From contig JAGLBH010000062.1 of the NCBI GenBank assembly GCA_018260285.1, positions 1 through 8,885 of the forward strand: a stretch of 8,885 nucleotides of DNA, in the 5' to 3' direction. Below the pieces are notes generated by a model. That model did no database searches, was not told where the DNA came from, and worked only from the letters and a program-made list of their open reading frames with translations. Below, in pieces: positions 8,140 to 8,885 of this stretch. Source of the stretch: Arthrobacter sp. (GTDB taxonomy: Bacteria; Actinomycetota; Actinomycetes; Actinomycetales; Micrococcaceae). Within the stretch, counting starts at the first letter, position 1, and each line of letters begins with the position of its first letter. The position numbers and the translations under genes were made by a program.

Positions 8140-8885
8140 ATGCTCCGCGTCCTCCGCCACCGCCGCTACGCCCGGCTCTTCTCCGCCCAAGTCCTCTCCC
8201 TCCTCGGGACGGGCCTGCTCACCGTTGCCCTGGGCCTGCTCGCCTACGACGTCTCCCCCGCGGCCTCCGGCCAGGTCCTGGGCACCGCGATGACCATCAA
8301 GATCGCGGCCTACGTCTTCGTCGCCCCCGTCATGAACGCGCTGACGCTCCGGCTCCCCGTCAAGCGGGTGCTCGTCGCCGCAGACGCCGTCCGCGCCGGG
8401 GTGGCCCTCTGTCTGCCGTTCGTGGACAGCCCCTGGCAGATCTACGTCCTCATCTTCCTGCTCCAGGCCGCCTCGGCCACCTTCACCCCGTCTTTCCAAG
8501 CGACCATTCCCGAGATCCTCACGGACGAGGAGGACTACACCCAGGCGCTGGCGCTCTCCCGCATGGCCTACGACCTCGAGTCTCTCGTCAGCCCCCTCCT
8601 CGCCGCTCTCCTCCTCGGCGTCGTGACCTATCACAGCCTCTTCCTGGGGACCGTCGCGGGGTTCGCGGCCTCTGCCCTGCTCGTCGTCGGCACCCGTCTC
8701 CCCCGCAGGGTGGAGATCTCCGAGGAGCCGTTCGCCGCTCGCCTGACCGGCGGCGTCCGCATCTTCGCCCGGCAGCCGGAGCTGCGGGCGCTCATGGCCG
8801 TCAATGTCGCGGAGTCTGCGGCGACGGCGATGGTCATCATCAACACCGTGGTCCTCGTCCGGGCCTCTCTCGGCGAGTCCGAGAG
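8140..8885 (+). CDS. MFS transporter, partial (N-terminal 248 residues; continues beyond right edge)
   Basis: The start is ATG 8140 with GAGGA (8128-8132) seven bases upstream; an ATG at 8132 is out of frame. The frame stays open to the edge. Visible membrane segments are roughly 14-36, 45-65, 78-94, 100-118, 147-163, 166-184 and 217-240, the first half of a 12-segment major facilitator. LLGTGLLTVALGLLAYD (21-37), the TFTPSFQATIPEIL region (114-127) and DYTQALALSRMAYDLE (132-147) fit the MFS_3/DHA3 (EntS-like) proton-driven exporter group. Between segments 2 and 3 the usual motif A, which has a Gly and an Asp followed by Arg residues, is replaced by NALTLRLPVKRV (67-78); related proteins also seem to lack it. 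The substrate is unknown. It begins 34 bases after the terminator stem of the importer operon, and I find no convincing promoter of its own, so its transcription start is unclear. Confidence 0.88.
   Translation, partial: MLRVLRHRRYARLFSAQVLSLLGTGLLTVALGLLAYDVSPAASGQVLGTAMTIKIAAYVFVAPVMNALTLRLPVKRVLVAADAVRAGVALCLPFVDSPWQIYVLIFLLQAASATFTPSFQATIPEILTDEEDYTQALALSRMAYDLESLVSPLLAALLLGVVTYHSLFLGTVAGFAASALLVVGTRLPRRVEISEEPFAARLTGGVRIFARQPELRALMAVNVAESAATAMVIINTVVLVRASLGESE

Noticed and set aside
8050..8634. A minus-strand open frame antisense to the MFS gene
   Set aside because: It is acidic low-complexity sequence and reads through the perfect terminator stem; the plus-strand MFS frame is clear.

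Overview
This is ordinary chromosomal DNA from a high-GC Gram-positive bacterium (Actinomycetota). The support is GC-rich codons with G or C at most third positions, GTG starts, a lipoprotein substrate-binding protein, and protein families in their actinobacterial forms. I cannot name the genus. The gene content is mostly recognisable, and I see no mobile element, CRISPR array, tRNA, rRNA or phage gene.

Layout: (1) 1-300, minus strand, is the N-terminal 100 codons of an unrecognised small protein that runs off the left edge. (2) 301-505 is a divergent intergenic region. (3) 506-1879, plus, encodes a two-domain protein: an SRPBCC-like N-terminus fused to a TIGR01777-type NAD(P)-binding epimerase. 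(4) 2008-2565, plus, is a cytoplasmic YceI-family protein. (5) 2566-2736 holds two strong overlapping hairpins followed by a promoter. (6) 2737-3954, plus, is a ROK-family transcriptional regulator with an N-terminal helix-turn-helix. (7) 4014-8021, plus, is a complete monosaccharide ABC importer of the MmsAB/ChvE (GguAB-ChvE) type: double ATPase, permease, then lipoprotein binding protein. (8) A perfect 16-bp stem-loop at 8068-8105 closes the operon. (9) 8140 to the right edge, plus, is the N-terminal part of an MFS transporter.

How it works together (inference): the ROK protein probably senses a sugar or sugar derivative and controls the importer. The ROK promoter and the importer promoter share the pattern CGTTCA-N4-TTGAC-N2-CAA with identical internal spacing, overlapping the predicted -35 box in both. 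This is the best candidate for a ROK operator and the most useful non-obvious observation here. It would mean the regulator controls both itself and the transporter. No sugar-catabolic gene lies in the window, so the transported sugar cannot be fixed beyond the broad aldose specificity known for ChvE-type proteins.

The epimerase, YceI and MFS genes appear to be unrelated neighbours. I found no convincing previously undescribed system.
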